From: Alentia gelatinosa
Taxonomy: Eukaryota > Annelida > Polychaeta > Phyllodocida > Polynoidae
Length of the DNA: 64,000 bases
Assembly (NCBI GenBank): GCA_950022655.1
Contig: OX465581.1
Coordinates: forward strand, 104,267,125-104,331,124
Direction of reading: 5' to 3'
In this document: one piece after another, positions 1 through 13,980 of the stretch
Numbering within the stretch: position 1 is the first letter of the stretch
Layout of the letters: every line of letters starts with the position of its first letter
The notes under the pieces: generated by a model
What the model was told of the DNA's origin: nothing
Databases searched by the model: none
Seen by the model: the letters and a program-made list of their open reading frames with translations, nothing else
Made by a program: the position numbers and the translations under genes

Positions 1-3000
1 GATCATCCCTCCAGCTGCCATGGTTACTGCAGAAACATCGACACATGACGTCACAATGGGAAAATGGCGGCCAGTCCACACCTAAGTGCTGTAACTGGAC
101 CTAGAGATTCATCAATGGTCCTTGATGACCGCCACCATAGGCAGGTTATATGGTAGAGGGAGAGGGAGGCATATCACCCCAGGTGCTGCAATTATTTCTT
201 CTGTATATATTCGGTCGACCCATGCTTTCTATGTTTAGACTCACAACAAAGTCTATTATGTGTTTACGACTTAATTCTACGCACATGAACTGGTAATGAG
301 TTCACGTTGTATGCATACAGTGGTTTCCTACTATAAATACTTACTACACTTTGGGAATTGAGCGCTGAAACATTCCCTCTAGCGTATAAGTACGTTCTCG
401 ACATAGTAGAAATTGCATCTGTATGATCCACTAGCCACATCAAATACAATTTATATTACAGAAACATAGAAGAACTAATGGTAACTATAACGAGTTTGTT
501 TTACTGATTTTCAATTGACTACCGGCGGCAGGTTCTGTGCGTCACATTGGTCTATAAGACCCAGCCCAAAACACCCCCTCACCCCACTTCTCCCAAGGAT
601 GTATACACAACTGTATGGCACATGGAGGGTGAAGTGGCGTAAATTATATTAAATGAGTGATACATTGAGATGGAGATTTCTTAAACATTATCCAGGGAAG
701 AAAAATAACTTTTCTAACCTGAACTAATTCACCCAAATTGTTATATTCACCACCCGTCTTCAGTGTACAAAGTGAAGCGATGGAATTCCTCATGTATTTG
801 TGTCTTTAACAGAAGAGTCACAACCAGTCCTCTAATTTCACCTGGGAGTAACACAATACACCTATATTAGTATGGAGAGTCTAGGCTAGGGTTGTCTTTC
901 ACTATTATGGGGAGGCAAACAATTTCCTCGCGTCCTGCTGCTGACCTAGATACATGTACATGTACATGTGTGGTGTAGAGTTTAGGCAGTAAGTAGTATA
1001 GGCAATTGTGGGTCTGGAGGAGGCTCAATCTAGCGACGAACAGTGTTTACTTTGAGCTCTGCTGATGCACGCATACACGTAAATGTACTATGTTTTCCTC
1101 TTATAAAATACTGACCATTTACTCTCGTTGATTTAAATTACATGTCATATTCTGGACAAATTAAAAACACGTGAATTCAATGCTGAAGGTTCAATGCAGC
1201 ATAAATCACGGAAATTGAAAGAGGATTAAGCCAAAATGAGGTGTCGTCCCAGTATCACCCAAAGACTAGGAGCTCCGGTTGCTGCTCTTCAGTTACATAG
1301 AATTATCAATCAAAAGTTTCGATATTAGTTATTGCTGAGATACATACAGATAGTGACATAGAGTAGGGGTACTATACCAAATACTTTCGAGGGCGGCATA
1401 TAAAATGGGGTATGTTGATGTAGGGATACTGACAGATTGTCCATATCTATTCCTACAATATAAGTTGATAAGGTTGAAAAGATATGCTTAAGGTGAGAGT
1501 AATGAGAGATATGAGTGTACACATATAACTCGACCTTATCATATCTGTGCTACCTTATCCTTCCTATACCTATAGAAACTTACCTATATATTACACACTC
1601 CACACCAGACTCTGTGTACACATTTGCGTGGGTACATACATATATCAGTAAGCTCACACTCTGATTTCCATTCAATATTGTACCAGCTATAACAGTGTTA
1701 GCATTGCTCGCCCCGAATCGGCGGTTATCTACTGGCAGACGACAAATGATGACTGTAACTGGCGTTGGGCGTGTCCCGCGGCCGGCCGTTACATGGGGCT
1801 GGGTACCAGCGACTAACACCACTCCGGTCACTTAGTACCGCCTATTGATCGCTTTCTTTACAAGAAGACACTTGTAAGTAAACTGGGCGCGAAGGATGGC
1901 CGCCGTCATAGTGCCGGCTGTGTCTATAGACAAGCCAGATATCAGCAAATGTTTGACGGCCTATGGTGTAAGCGGGGGCCGGGCGACGCGGCGTGTTTAG
2001 CACGGAGTCCCACGCCGCTCGGCACACATCCCCGCCGGCCGCCCGCTCCGATGCCCGGCTTGAGTTTCCCCGGGGCCTCCCTGCTCCGACACAGGACCAC
2101 ACGGGACCAGGTTTACAGCCTCCACCTCCCGTCCGGAAGGTACTACCGCATTGGAGATACGATACCGCCTTGGATGCATGGTTGGAGTCGGCATCTTTTA
2201 GGTTATGTTATGACTTTTCCACTGGTGTTGAATATCGATCAGACCATAACATTCTAGATTTTGTATACGACAGTTGATAGGTTAACTTGAGGTACACGTG
2301 TATATTATCATAATTGCCACGCCCTTAATAGGATATATACGTGAGGGGCTGTTTATTTTATGTACATTAAATTTACTCTCAACAAGGGTTGATATCAGAG
2401 TTGTGTAGCATGGCAAGCAATCCAACATACGGCTAGCCACATTGAGGCTGAATGTCAATTGAACCTATTCTTGTGACATCATGTGTTCTCAAAATAATAT
2501 GCATTCTCGAAAGATTCTTTAGACAAGAGCTAATCTCGGGTAGTATCGTAGGCATTTTGGTTGCTGAAGATGCAGTAGAATTCTGTTTTGTTTAATGTCA
2601 CAACCAAAGAAGCTGGCCCGACGACGTATCTATGCCAATGAATCACCTCTTTGAGCATCCCAATTATGTAACACAGCTGATAATATCACGCGATCTTCAT
2701 GTTTGGACAAGTGCATTTATATACAATTTCCTGTTTATTGGCACTCCGTGAGAGCGGGATAATATTCTCTCAATGGGCAGTACCTGGTGGAAGGGTGTGG
2801 AAGAGAGAACTCCTTTTCGCTTTATGTCTGGGTGTTAAGTGTACGTCTTCCTTGCGTGTTCTATCCAAGCCACCCACACACTGGCCCGCGCACAGCTAGA
2901 AGTAACACATATCCACATGAGACCTGGGACGCGTTAATTATACATGTACATATACATCAAATAGTAGCGAGCAAAATCTTCCACGGATGTGTCGATGACA

Positions 3001-3222
3001 AGAACAAAAGCGATGCTACGAGCACGTCCAGGTGCAGGGGTAACCCTCCCCCTCCACCAATCTGTAGTCCCACCAGGGTCTGCTCACCTCTGGCAGACCA
3101 AGACCTGCGACAGGCAATATACAAACCACGATAAGGCGTTCGCATTCAGATAACCGTCCCATCTGTCCCCCTATCCACCTATCAGGTTGGTTGGGTTAAT
3201 CTCGTTCTTATCTGCTCCATAG
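1..3222. other. Non-coding flank, AT-rich with one GC-rich patch
   Basis: No gene is recognised. About 1740-2200 is a GC-rich patch with overlapping open frames that resemble no protein known to me. A run of TACATGTACATGTACATGT-like palindrome lies near 953-969. Confidence 0.5.
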
Positions 3223-3640
3223 CCAGGACGTGACGCAAGTGCGCGGGACAGGACGCGAGTGCGCGGGACAAGACGTGAGTGCCTAGGACAGGACACGAGT
3301 GCACAGGACAGGACGCGTGTGCATGGGACTGAATACGAGGGTACATACATATCATGTGACATGATGCAAGTGAGTGGGATGTGATGCAAATGCATGGGAC
3401 ATGACGCGGGGGCATAGGATGTGACGTGGTTGTTGGGGACAGGACATGAGTGTGAGGGACATGACGTGGGTGTGTGGGACAGGACGTGGGTGTGAGGGAC
3501 TTGATGTAAGTGTATGGGACAGACCGTGAGTGCGCAGGACGTGACGTTAGTGTGTGGGACAGGACGTGAGTATGAGGGACGTGACGTTACGGTGTGGGAC
3601 AGGACGTGAGTGTTTGGGTCGGGATGCTGATGCGTGGACA
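3223..3640. repeat. 20-bp minisatellite, about 20 diverged copies
   Basis: The stretch is built of 20-bp units of the type GGGACAGGACGTGAGTGTGA. Copies at 3241-3320 are exactly 20 bp in register; the array is interrupted near 3325-3365 and then continues to about 3640. Reading either strand gives repetitive Arg/Ser/Cys or Val/Leu peptides, which are by-products of the repeat and not a gene. Confidence 0.9.
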
Positions 3641-3685
3641 GAAAGAGGGTACGAAGGACGTAAACTAGCGAGCCGACTTAAAGAT

Positions 3686-3700
3686 GGGGGGGGGGGGGGG
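3686..3700. repeat. poly-G run
   Basis: Fifteen consecutive G residues follow the minisatellite. Run lengths in assemblies are often unreliable. Confidence 0.9.
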
Positions 3701-5327
3701 AATAGATAGAACGAGATGCGGTGGCGGGATAGGAATGAGAAGGATTGTATATTTGACTGACGAGATGAGAAGTAAAAGGCATGGTAAATAGACTGATCGG
3801 ACAGGTAGGAGATCGGCCGGCCTGTGACCAGATAGGACAGAATTGAACATAAATGACTGGGCAATGAGTAGGCAACACAAGGGAAAGTTCGTATATTATA
3901 TAGATAACAAATGGGACATTACAACGGGTATTGGGCAGGGTACAGGAAGTTTCTACACTACCACAGAGATTACCTTTAAAGTGGTATTGCGTGAAACACT
4001 AATACTACATGTATATCAGACGGAACATGTACGGCCAGACAGGTTCTCTTTGTTATAATTCATAATAGTTCCATTTTCATTGCTTGGAATCTGCAAAATT
4101 TGACATTTTATGAGAGGTATCGACGTTCTTTCTATAATCATCAGGCCATGGTACAATATGCATGCATACTCATAGCGAGACACCAATACCAAGATAATGA
4201 ACGTTAATAGATGGAGACAACCCGTAGGAAATACACACAAAAAAGATATGTTGACATGGATCACCATAGTCCAAATATGAGACCGATACTAGAGTTGGGG
4301 AAATTTGAGGTAATAACTTGGGATGGAGTAGAGGTTGAGACACTGAGTACAGTACGGGATTGGGAGAGAGAATGACCGGTGGATAAAACATCCTGCCCGG
4401 GAAACCCGTGTAGGTTCGAAGCCATGTCCTCTACTCACATCTCTAAGTAAGGCAGAGTTTATCTGAGAGAGAAATCATCTAGACATGAGTTTCTCTGTGA
4501 AAATTTTCAATTTCGACAACACAGATTTCGATTTTTTTTCTTCACAAAACCAAATAAACCTTGATTTTGTATATATAAAAAATAGTGTCAGTGTATATGG
4601 GCTAGCTTAAAAGATAAGACAAATCTAACCTTTTCCGTGTCGAGATATAGATTTGCGATTCCTTTATATATCTACAAATGTTGACCCCCGTTAAGTCCAC
4701 GCTGACTGTACGATGTGGTAGACGGGATAGACAAAGATAGACCTGAAAACCACCACGTCGAGTAATTCGCCGCAGGGCAAAATGGGCACAGTGCTAAAAT
4801 GTGTAAAAGCATTTAGAATGGACCGACGGGCGCGTCGACGCGTCGGTGAAATGTTGACCGGGCCCGCAGCTCGAGGCCCCGGCACAAGTGCGGGGCGGCC
4901 GCCGGGTGTCGGGAGGCCCCGAGGCGGTGTCCCAGCTCCCGTCGCCGCCGCTGGCTCGCCCCTGTGTGTATGCGGTAACCCCTACCTCTCCATTCTTACC
5001 TCATTAGCTGCAAGTCATTACAAATAAACAAAACATATCGCGCGCCTCTGCCGCCCCTTGCATAGCACCCGTGTAGCCTACGTACGTTCACACAGCGCCG
5101 TCCCCACTCCCAGTGACAATATTTATACGGCAGAATTTGCTGATCCAATATTTTCTCAGAAGCTGGGCGGCGGGGATTGCGATGGTAAAACAAAAGCGGG
5201 CGCACGGAGTGTTATGATTTGTGTGCTCATGCCGGCTGATCGGCGATCAGACCGGTCCTGCCCCCGGCCCCCAGCCTCCAGCAACCACCCTGGGGGCGAG
5301 TATACAGTCTTTGTCTACTGAGTGGAA

Positions 5328-5342
5328 GGGGGGGGGGGGGGG
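5328..5342. repeat. poly-G run
   Basis: Fifteen consecutive G residues lie at the edge of a GC-rich patch. Confidence 0.9.
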
Positions 5343-8300
5343 TTCCTCCATGGTGCTCGCGCCCAGCTTACCACTGTTAGCTATAGATGCACCAATAAGT
5401 GACAGAACCCATGAAGGACTCCGGGAATCAAGACCATCCAACTAGGAGTAGATTATATCATATAGCGTTTATAGGTCTGCATAGGCTATAATCCTTTGTC
5501 AATATGCCGAGTTGAGTGTGACATACATTTCTATTCGCATGTATATTATACTCTGTTTTAAAGATACAGAGGAAGGGGCTACTATAGCAGAACGGTATTT
5601 TTGTATGTGTAGGCTATTGAGGTATACTAGAAGGCACTGTATAGGTTTACATCCACGATATCAAAATCATGAGGATTATGACAAAAGGTAAAATATTCTA
5701 TTAGTAATTGAATTTGAATATATGAATGAATATACAAGTACATAGATGTAGGCCTATATAGTTTGTGATGTATTGGCTTATTGGTGTGCTTTTTTTATGA
5801 GTTTACAACCAGAAAAATATTTCACACGTTCCTTTCTTAATTTTTTTCATATGACCGATATGGACAGAGTTCATTTAGTTAGTATCTATAGATAAATAGA
5901 ATGCATAGATAGTTGGCTGGATTTTGACAAGAAAATGATACTTATTTGCGATTTTTTCCCAACCGGTTCAAACACACATAGAGAGAAAATATATATGAAC
6001 GTAATGGGAATTGTTGTAACGTATTCCCTCTCACTACCAAAATGTACCAAGTGACCTTCTAGACATACACATGTATATATAAAATATGGGAACACCCGCT
6101 TCCACAATAACACTTAATTGCCTTATAATCCCTAATCTAGCCTGGGTAGTTATCTCAACCAGCACACTGGCCCTGACTCTGGTGCAGTCTGTATTATACT
6201 TACAATGAGACAAGGGCTCAATGGGGCTAACTACATGATGTATGTGTGAGGGAGAGAGGGAATGAGAGTGCCACACATTTACAGATAACCGACTCTGTAT
6301 ACTCCCCCCATTTCACATACACAGAGCTGAAGTCTAAACTGGGTCTGATCCGGACTGTCCAGTGCTAACGGCGCCACTGGCTGACAACGCCTACATATTG
6401 CATCGGGAATATTGTGTTGGAAGTTCGATATAGCATGGTGGCCTAGGCTGGAAAACTACTGAAGATCACCCATATATAACATGTACATGTATTGTACCAT
6501 CCCCTCAATGAGAAAAGTTAAACACATCCGCCCTTCGTCAGTTCCTTTGTTGAGTCTCATCTCCAGAACAATAGATGGAGGTCCCGCAAACTTTCGAATG
6601 TGTTTGGGTGGCAGTTAGTTGTATCCAGGTTGACACTTTGGTAGTATGCATGGGCGAGTCAATATACACTGCACTCCCATGATATGTGACACAGTTCAAA
6701 TGGATCTGGCGAATATGGACCAATGCACTTTCTATTTCTGATATGGTTTTATGATAAGAAATCCATATCCACATCGACTACTCCCACTGTGGTTTACCCA
6801 AGTCCTTATGTTTGTAGGAACATTTTTATTGAAGGTGAATGAGATAGGCTGACAGATAATGTGATAAAGATATTATACATACATGTATATAATAAATGGA
6901 AACTCAGAAAAAGAAAGGTGACTTGAACACGTGGCATGTCGTTAACCCTCCTCGCACCGTGCTTTAAGTTCCCCCTCCCCCTCCCTCATTGGAAACACGT
7001 AGACACACAGACTTACGGTGGAGATGGAGATGGTAGACACACTGGAGGGAAATATAAGTGGATCACTTGGCTGGCAGAGAACTGTGCGGCCCCATCTGGG
7101 TCAAGCATCCACGGTGGGGCGTGTGTTTGCAGACGATGAGCCAGGAAGGAGGCCGGGCGGACTCCGGGCCCGGGGCGCCTGGCGCCTGGCGTCGTCCTCC
7201 CGGCAGGCGTGAGGCATAGCGCCGGGAACACAGCCTCGGGACCGGCCTGGCGTCATTCGTCAGGCCGACTCTTATAGGTCTGTGCTCCACCAAAGCTAGT
7301 GTGGGGTGAGGTATGCATGTATATTCTCATAGTGAGATGTCTAGTAGTTCTTTACAGTTAAGCATCAAATTATACTGTAAAAATAGCCAAATACATGTAT
7401 ACAAGGGATTGTAATTGCACAAATATACAAATATTCCTAAGTATCATTAGTATGTCGAATATATCACTTGGAGCACATAGACTTAATTAGACTGTCAGAC
7501 CAATGTCGATGGTGTTGGACGTCCTTGTGGACTTTCACCAATGCATCAGCCAGCATTGTAGCACCAACAAGATTAAACATATACTGTATGTGGATAATGG
7601 AGGTGTAAGACTGGGCGTATCGAAGCAAAACCTTAAATCATGAATGTTTTCCAACCGAGACGTCCTCAAAGGACGAAAACATTAAAAACAACTGTTTATA
7701 GATAATATTGAAAGAAAGGATTGTTTTTGTAAGTAGAAAGAACATTCTCAATAACTGAGTTCTTATATATTTAAAAAAAAAGTATTGTTAAGAAATCCCC
7801 TTGTGTATGAAAAGGAACCAATTGCGACACGCCAATACAATTTCACATCAGCATCAAACAGTTATTTAGCTGCATAGCCGTGTATGATAACGACAGAGAA
7901 TACACTTTTAGTTTCAAACCAAATGCCACCTATAAACAACGTAACTCTTCAATACATTTGATATTGAGATGGGTTTATTAAAACCATTTATAATAATGGA
8001 TTGTGTTCTTGTCAAGCTGGCGCCAATTAGAAGAATACATTCAGACTTGTAGCCTACATACATGTATAGAGTACAATGTAGGTGTGTACCATAGATCCAA
8101 AACTTGTTTGGTAACAGAACACTATGGTGAAAAACAGATCACTCCGAAGACCCACTAAGTTACTCAACTCTGCAATTCAGCACTAAAACGATAGTTGAAG
8201 AATTCAGAGGTACGGCATTGTTACGGGCTCAGGAGGGTCCGGGACAAGGTGGGGGTTTCTGACGGGAAGAGGTCCACTACTGCCGGTAGACCTCTAGCCT

Positions 8301-11300
8301 CACGACCGGTCTCTGAATACCGCATAGCGTTGGTGACTCTATAGCTTTAAAGTTGATTTAGCATATGTTCCCTTATCAAGTGTGTCTCTGAACAATCTCA
8401 GAATATACACAGTTCCCTTTCTTTAAAAATAGCAGTGAATAGGAAAGTCCTTAGTACACTCTACGTTAATTGTATCTGAATAGTTGACACAAATGATACA
8501 TAATCCTGCCTTGTCATGAAAGGTCATTCGAGGGACCGTTCTATGACAGGATTAGAAATAATAGATAGAACACATATATTTCATGCATGACAAAACAGAT
8601 CTCACGCCCACCACATGAACTTAGCATCTTTAATGGTATATTCATATCTGGAATGCAAATGTTCGGTCACATCACTGTTTAAGTGTTTTATGTCTATACA
8701 TTGCATTTCTTTCATTTCCTTTGTGACTTATTAGCCGCGCAGCGAAACGATAAGGCAAATATAGTAATTTCGAAACTGAAATTAAAATTGCATGTTGGTG
8801 GATCAAGGATATTCGTCAATCTTCATGATTGATTGGAATTTTATCAAGGGCTCTTAATGTATATATACTTAGTGAAAAACATCAAATACGCCACCTCGTG
8901 TACAGTGTTGTGTAAAACTAACATGTCATGTTTACATGGGTCAAACTTGTATACATTAACTCTCAAAGCGTGTAATTAACGATAAGAATAGACTCAGATA
9001 TGGATGTTTTAATCGAAAGGGAGGCCGTATGTCAGAGACATTGTACATACATTGTATATCATCGCCGTACCGCCTTAGTCTTTTGATGTGTATAGGAGTA
9101 GTCTATAGCAATGGTCTTAAATGAAACACATGGTTATATTCTATTCATAGTTCTGTATATTCAGTTAAATATTTCATATATGTATCGATGTGTATATCCG
9201 TATATTCTTTTGGCCATTTGTTTCTCCAATCCCCTGATCCGGAGAGTCGTCAAGGGCTATTCGTATTACTTTGAATCCCGGTTTGAATCTGTTCAAATTG
9301 GGTCCCGGAAAAATAGTAACAGCACGGGGAAAGTAACGTAACCATTCACTCATGGATCACCAAATTAGGATCGTCACTAAGGAATAAATGAGCAATTCAT
9401 ATAGCGTTAGAAAAATATGCCAAGAGTTCTACGTGTTCCGTTAAGGTGATCAATGTACTAGAATCATAATGGCCTTTGCAATTATTACACAGTGTTGTCT
9501 TACAAATGTGTTAAAACACGCTATATGAGAGAGATCATTTGCAAAAGCAGCAAAGTTTTTGTTTTTTTTAAGTCAATGGGAGATTGCATTATTCAAAATT
9601 ATGTTGCTATGGAATAAGAGATTACAAAAATGTTAAAGATATGACCCCTCATTAAATTCATTCGAACAGACCATGTGTAAAGATAAGGGGGGCATTTCGA
9701 GCTACAATTTTGGTATATGATTTGGCTGGTTAATTGAATTGCAAGATTGATTTATATTATTTATCCCATTGCTGCATGCTGTACTCTGTATAAGTACATG
9801 TATAACATCATGCATATATAACCCTTTCAGCGATATTTGCTTCTGCATAACATAATATCGCAGGAATAGGATTGCAGACATTCAGTAGCAGGACTATATC
9901 TTAAGTTACACAATCGTATATAGTGAAAGAGGAACATAACGGCCAGGTTCAACGCCATAAAGTGGATTTATTGAAAGCTGAAAGGATTGCACATGTAGTG
10001 AACAATGAAAATAAATCATTGTATGGACGGGATAATGAAATATCAGATAATTGAGACAAAATCTATAAGTGTACTCTCCAGTTAATATACCTTAATTTCC
10101 ATCTGAGGCAGGTAAGTACAGAAACAATAATACATATTCAACGAAATTTGACTGTAAGTTCATTTCTCCAGGTGTAAACAAGCGTCTCAAGTAGTGCTAT
10201 TATAGTGATTTATCATTTGCTGGTAATATCCCGGTGTTCATTTGGAACAGGTCAGTACAAGAACTACACGGAGTGTTGTTCTACAAGTGTAGGTGTGTGC
10301 CCTCTCAATTAAAATCCGGTAGACTTGGGCGGCCGGCTTTAACGTCCTACACGTTCATGACCCACTTGCAGAGACCTGTGTATAACCATGTATGTTCGTC
10401 CACTGTCAGTGAATAGCGCCCTGTTTACCTGGCCCCAGTCTGTTTGCCAGCACCACATTCCCAAGTTGGTCCTGTGTTTGAACGGCACTAATACTCAGCC
10501 CGGCATTTAGTAACCCAACTAAAGACCTAAATGTAATAACCTCAAAACACACACGCCATTTTAAGTGCCACCTATTGTGGTCGTATGTCTCAGAATAATT
10601 CAGCGAAATGAGTGTTTGAGGAGTATTTTTCAGTTTGTGCGGATGGTGATGGTGTGTGTTGGCGCACCAAAGGGATTTGGGTCAGGCATCTAACTAGATG
10701 GTTTACACACATAAAGGCGTATAAACCATTATTACCTTCATACTGACTCACATACGAGAACATGGACCTTATTAACTTATTGCTAATTTTTGTCCAGCTT
10801 TGTTTTCTGGCAGAGTCCTCACTAGACGAACCGGTGACGCAAATTACCTCTTGTTAGTGGATATCGTCATACATGTACTAATAAACAGAAATACATGTCC
10901 TCCCATGTCGATGTGAATTCAATACTTAAAGTAGTATTGTTTGTAGCAGATCTAATCTATGGAAAATAAAATCTTATTGAAAGACTATATGAATTGTGTT
11001 TGTTGATATTAAATTTGATCCTATACATAAATCTTCTGATAGTTATGTGTGTAATTCAATCATTTATTACCGAGATAGTATCATTCGGAAAGGAACTTTA
11101 CAGCACTGTTATCATATAATGTGTGAATTAGATAAATAGACAATTAAAAAAGTTTGATAAACCCTTTTGATATAGTATTATGACATGCTCGATCAATATG
11201 CTCAAAACCCAAAATTCGTTTATCCCTATAACATAGGTTTTGCAATTGGCATTTACATGTACATTGTACAAATTCATATTTTCAATACTGCTTGATGTAG

Positions 11301-11318
11301 GATTCTTTTAAGTGTTGT

Positions 11319-11320
<2 letters not shown>

Positions 11321-11384
<64 letters not shown>
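11321..11384. repeat. (AT)n microsatellite
   Basis: Uninterrupted AT dinucleotide repeat of 32 units. Confidence 0.97.
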
Positions 11385-11387
<3 letters not shown>

Positions 11388-12273
11388 CAGATTGACTTAA
11401 TCTATTTCTAGATGGCTGAACTGTGTTTAAATGCCCATGTCAGTGTATGTTGGTTAGCATACATTGGCCATATGCCTCTGTAAGAACAGCGCGCAGACGT
11501 AATCTATATGAATACGAATTATGCTAATCTCTCCGAGTCAATGCTTATACTCAGGCATATATACACGAAAATACAACTCCCTTGCGTTCCACTGTGTATA
11601 CACAGTGGAAGCTGAGGAAAACAAAGTGATTTTATTGACTATCAACAGAGAGGGCAGCAGCATGTGCACTGTGGACAAGCAAGCTGCGAGGGCGGGACAA
11701 ATTTGAAGAACCCATAATATGTGATAGAGTCAATATGAACAACAGGGTTACAGACGTACTCGTTTTTGCTCATCTGTAAACTCTGTCATGTGCCTCGCAC
11801 TGTGGGGGTGGACAGGGAGAGACAGGGGTAAAATAAGCCGATGCAGGGCAGGATGGGTCTGTGTGTGTGGTGGGAGAGGGTGAAAGGGGTGGGGAGAGGG
11901 GCTGGAAGAATGGCTAGGTTATTAGCCGGGTTTATGTATGGGAACAGCAGTGTACACTGCGCCGTAATGCCCACAGAATCCATACCAGTATGGCAAGGCA
12001 AATGGAAAAGTATGTATTCATAAGCCAGATGTGGGCGTATAGTACAGGCTTACAATACGAGCCATGCTATAACCAACGTTTAGCAACTTTTTGGTGGAGA
12101 AATAGAACCACAATGAAATAAGCTCCACACTTTTTTAAAAATCTCTTTACAATCGTGATGATGCTAGTCCAAATACATTCATCTATTTCTGAATATAGAC
12201 TCAATCAGGCCAAAAAATATGAATGGACGAGGATAGCAAAGCCGTAAGCATATTTACACATTCAAGTCGAGAC
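11385..12273. other. Non-coding DNA
   Basis: No gene or element is recognised. Overlapping short open frames on both strands near 11790-12020 arise from a G-rich stretch. Confidence 0.5.
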
Positions 12274-12562
12274 TAAGGCCCGGCGTCCACCTACTACGAT
12301 ATGGCACCGATATGCCCTACGATGCACCTCCAGATAAAAAAATCAAAATCGCGTCGGAAGGCTACCTTATATCGGGGCAGTTGACCACGTTTCTGCGATT
12401 AGACACCGATAAAACCCCCATACAATGCATGGTGGATTGGCATGTCTAGACATATGTCTACGATTTTGCACCTTCCCGATATGGCACCGATTTTGACATT
12501 TTGTATCGGTGCTATATCGGGAGGTCTACGATTCTATCGTAGTAGGTGGACGCCGGGCCTTA
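12274..12562. mobile_element. MITE with 28-bp perfect terminal inverted repeats
   Basis: The element starts TAAGGCCCGGCGTCCACC and ends with its reverse complement. The first 28 bp, through CTACTACGATA, match the last 28 bp perfectly. Inside, a second inverted pair (CCCGATATGGCACCGAT against ATCGGTGCTATATCGGG) lets the right half fold again. If the outer TA is a target-site duplication, this fits a Tc1/mariner-type MITE; if the TIR starts at GGCCC, the flanks TAA/TTA would be a PIF/Harbinger-like trinucleotide with one mismatch. It has no coding capacity and was presumably moved by a transposase in trans. Confidence 0.9.
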
Positions 12563-12869
12563 GGGTTCTGCAGGTATACGAAGTAGAGGTATAAATGTAT
12601 AATTTTATACAATGTTTGAATAAATATCATCGTGTAAATCCAGCTATGGTTACAATAGCCACGGACGTAATTTTTGCTCTGACTTCTTTTATCTCCTCCT
12701 AGTCTTATCATGTTCTTGAATTTCCCAGACAGGCAATCCACCCGTGACTGTCAGATACGAATTGCCTATGTCTGTATGCTTGCCAGTTCTAGGGGGATAT
12801 TGAGGGGCTGTGTATAGCCCGTAGCAAACACGTGCTGGCAACAACAAAGTTAGCCTAAAAGTACGAGAT

Positions 12870-13980
12870 GAAATAGGGCTTGCCAGCCCCCTACACCATG
12901 CACCCAGGCCAGGCGAGTAGCGGTGGCTTCTGGTGGCACATTGATCTCATGCAGGGAACTGCTCGCTGTATAGAGGGCGCTGATAGGCGAACGGCTCGCC
13001 GAGCAGCTCGAGCCACCGCTGCCGATCCGTGTAAGATACATCTGAGGGGCTGTAATCGTTTGATCTCGGGCGCTTTTGATCTGGTGGGATGAGGACGTTC
13101 CGAAAGACGGATCATCCATTATTGCGGGACGCTAAGCACGGGCGGCGAGGTGCGGGCCTGTGCCTTGATGGCCGACAAGGGCTGAGCCCGCCTCATCTAG
13201 GCCGATCATCAAACCGTACTTTATTGAGATGAAACCGGCCGGCGTTGCTAATGAACCCGTTCGCTGCGAAACACTCCTCCTTCTGATTCTCCTTCTCTTC
13301 CTCGTGGTTTTCCGCACACCCCCTCCTCCTTTACTCCCGCCCATGACTACAGACGAGCGTTGCTTCTTTGTAGGCTGTTAGTTGGGACCTTCTTCCATCC
13401 TCTACCCATGAACCCCCCTCCCATCACCCCCCACCCCACCCACCATCACAAACCCCTCCCCAACCCCTCACATGACGGACGCTGGCTAATCAGCGGTCCT
13501 CAGCGAAAAACTGTTGTCGTAAAAGGCGAGCCGTGCACCGTCCCATTTTCATTTGCCGCCGCATGCAGATATTCCCGCGCCCCGCGGCCCATGTATGCAT
13601 TGTAAGCCCATAAATTGGTCGCTTTTCGGTGGCCGTGTTTGCCCGCGCCGGGGGTAATTTCACGGCGCGTTCCCGTCCATATTTCTCGGAAAATGGCGCC
13701 CGGCGAACGCGGCCATTAACTCGTTTTATGTCGATTCGCGCGGCGGTCCGCGGGCGGAGGGCGGTGGTGGTGGCTAAATGAGGTTTACGGGCTGCCATAG
13801 AACGGTCAGATGGCCTAGCCAGCCCGAGCGTCAGCAACTGACCACTGTGCCCGAACTGCACGAACCAGCGAAATATGGCCCAATAGACTATAGCGTTAGC
13901 CAGCTCCTCTCGGAAACTCTCGCGATCTCGAGGCTGTTCCCGCGGGGCCGACGTATGAGCAGACGACTTTAAGACTTTTG
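12870..13980. other. GC-rich island, candidate regulatory element
   Basis: A sharp rise in GC and CpG within AT-rich DNA. It contains AT-core words in GC context (ATAAATTGGTCGC, AAAATGGCGCC, CCATTAACTCG) similar to those in the islands inside the MIPOL1 introns. There is no convincing coding frame. Function is inferred only from composition and context. Confidence 0.3.

Larger units (their letters stand above)
3641..11320. other. Non-coding flank
   Basis: This is mostly AT-rich DNA without a recognisable gene. GC-rich patches lie at about 4790-5350 and 7080-7300. Homopolymer G runs lie at 3686-3700 and 5328-5342. An imperfect hairpin with TAATCCTG/CAGGATTA ends lies at 8501-8554. Confidence 0.5.

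Noticed and set aside
3223..3640. Possible CRISPR array
   Set aside because: Units are contiguous 20-bp copies without unique spacers, and the DNA is eukaryotic; it is a minisatellite.
4405..4430. GGTTCGAAGCC resembling a tRNA B box
   Set aside because: No A box at the right distance and no cloverleaf arms can be drawn.
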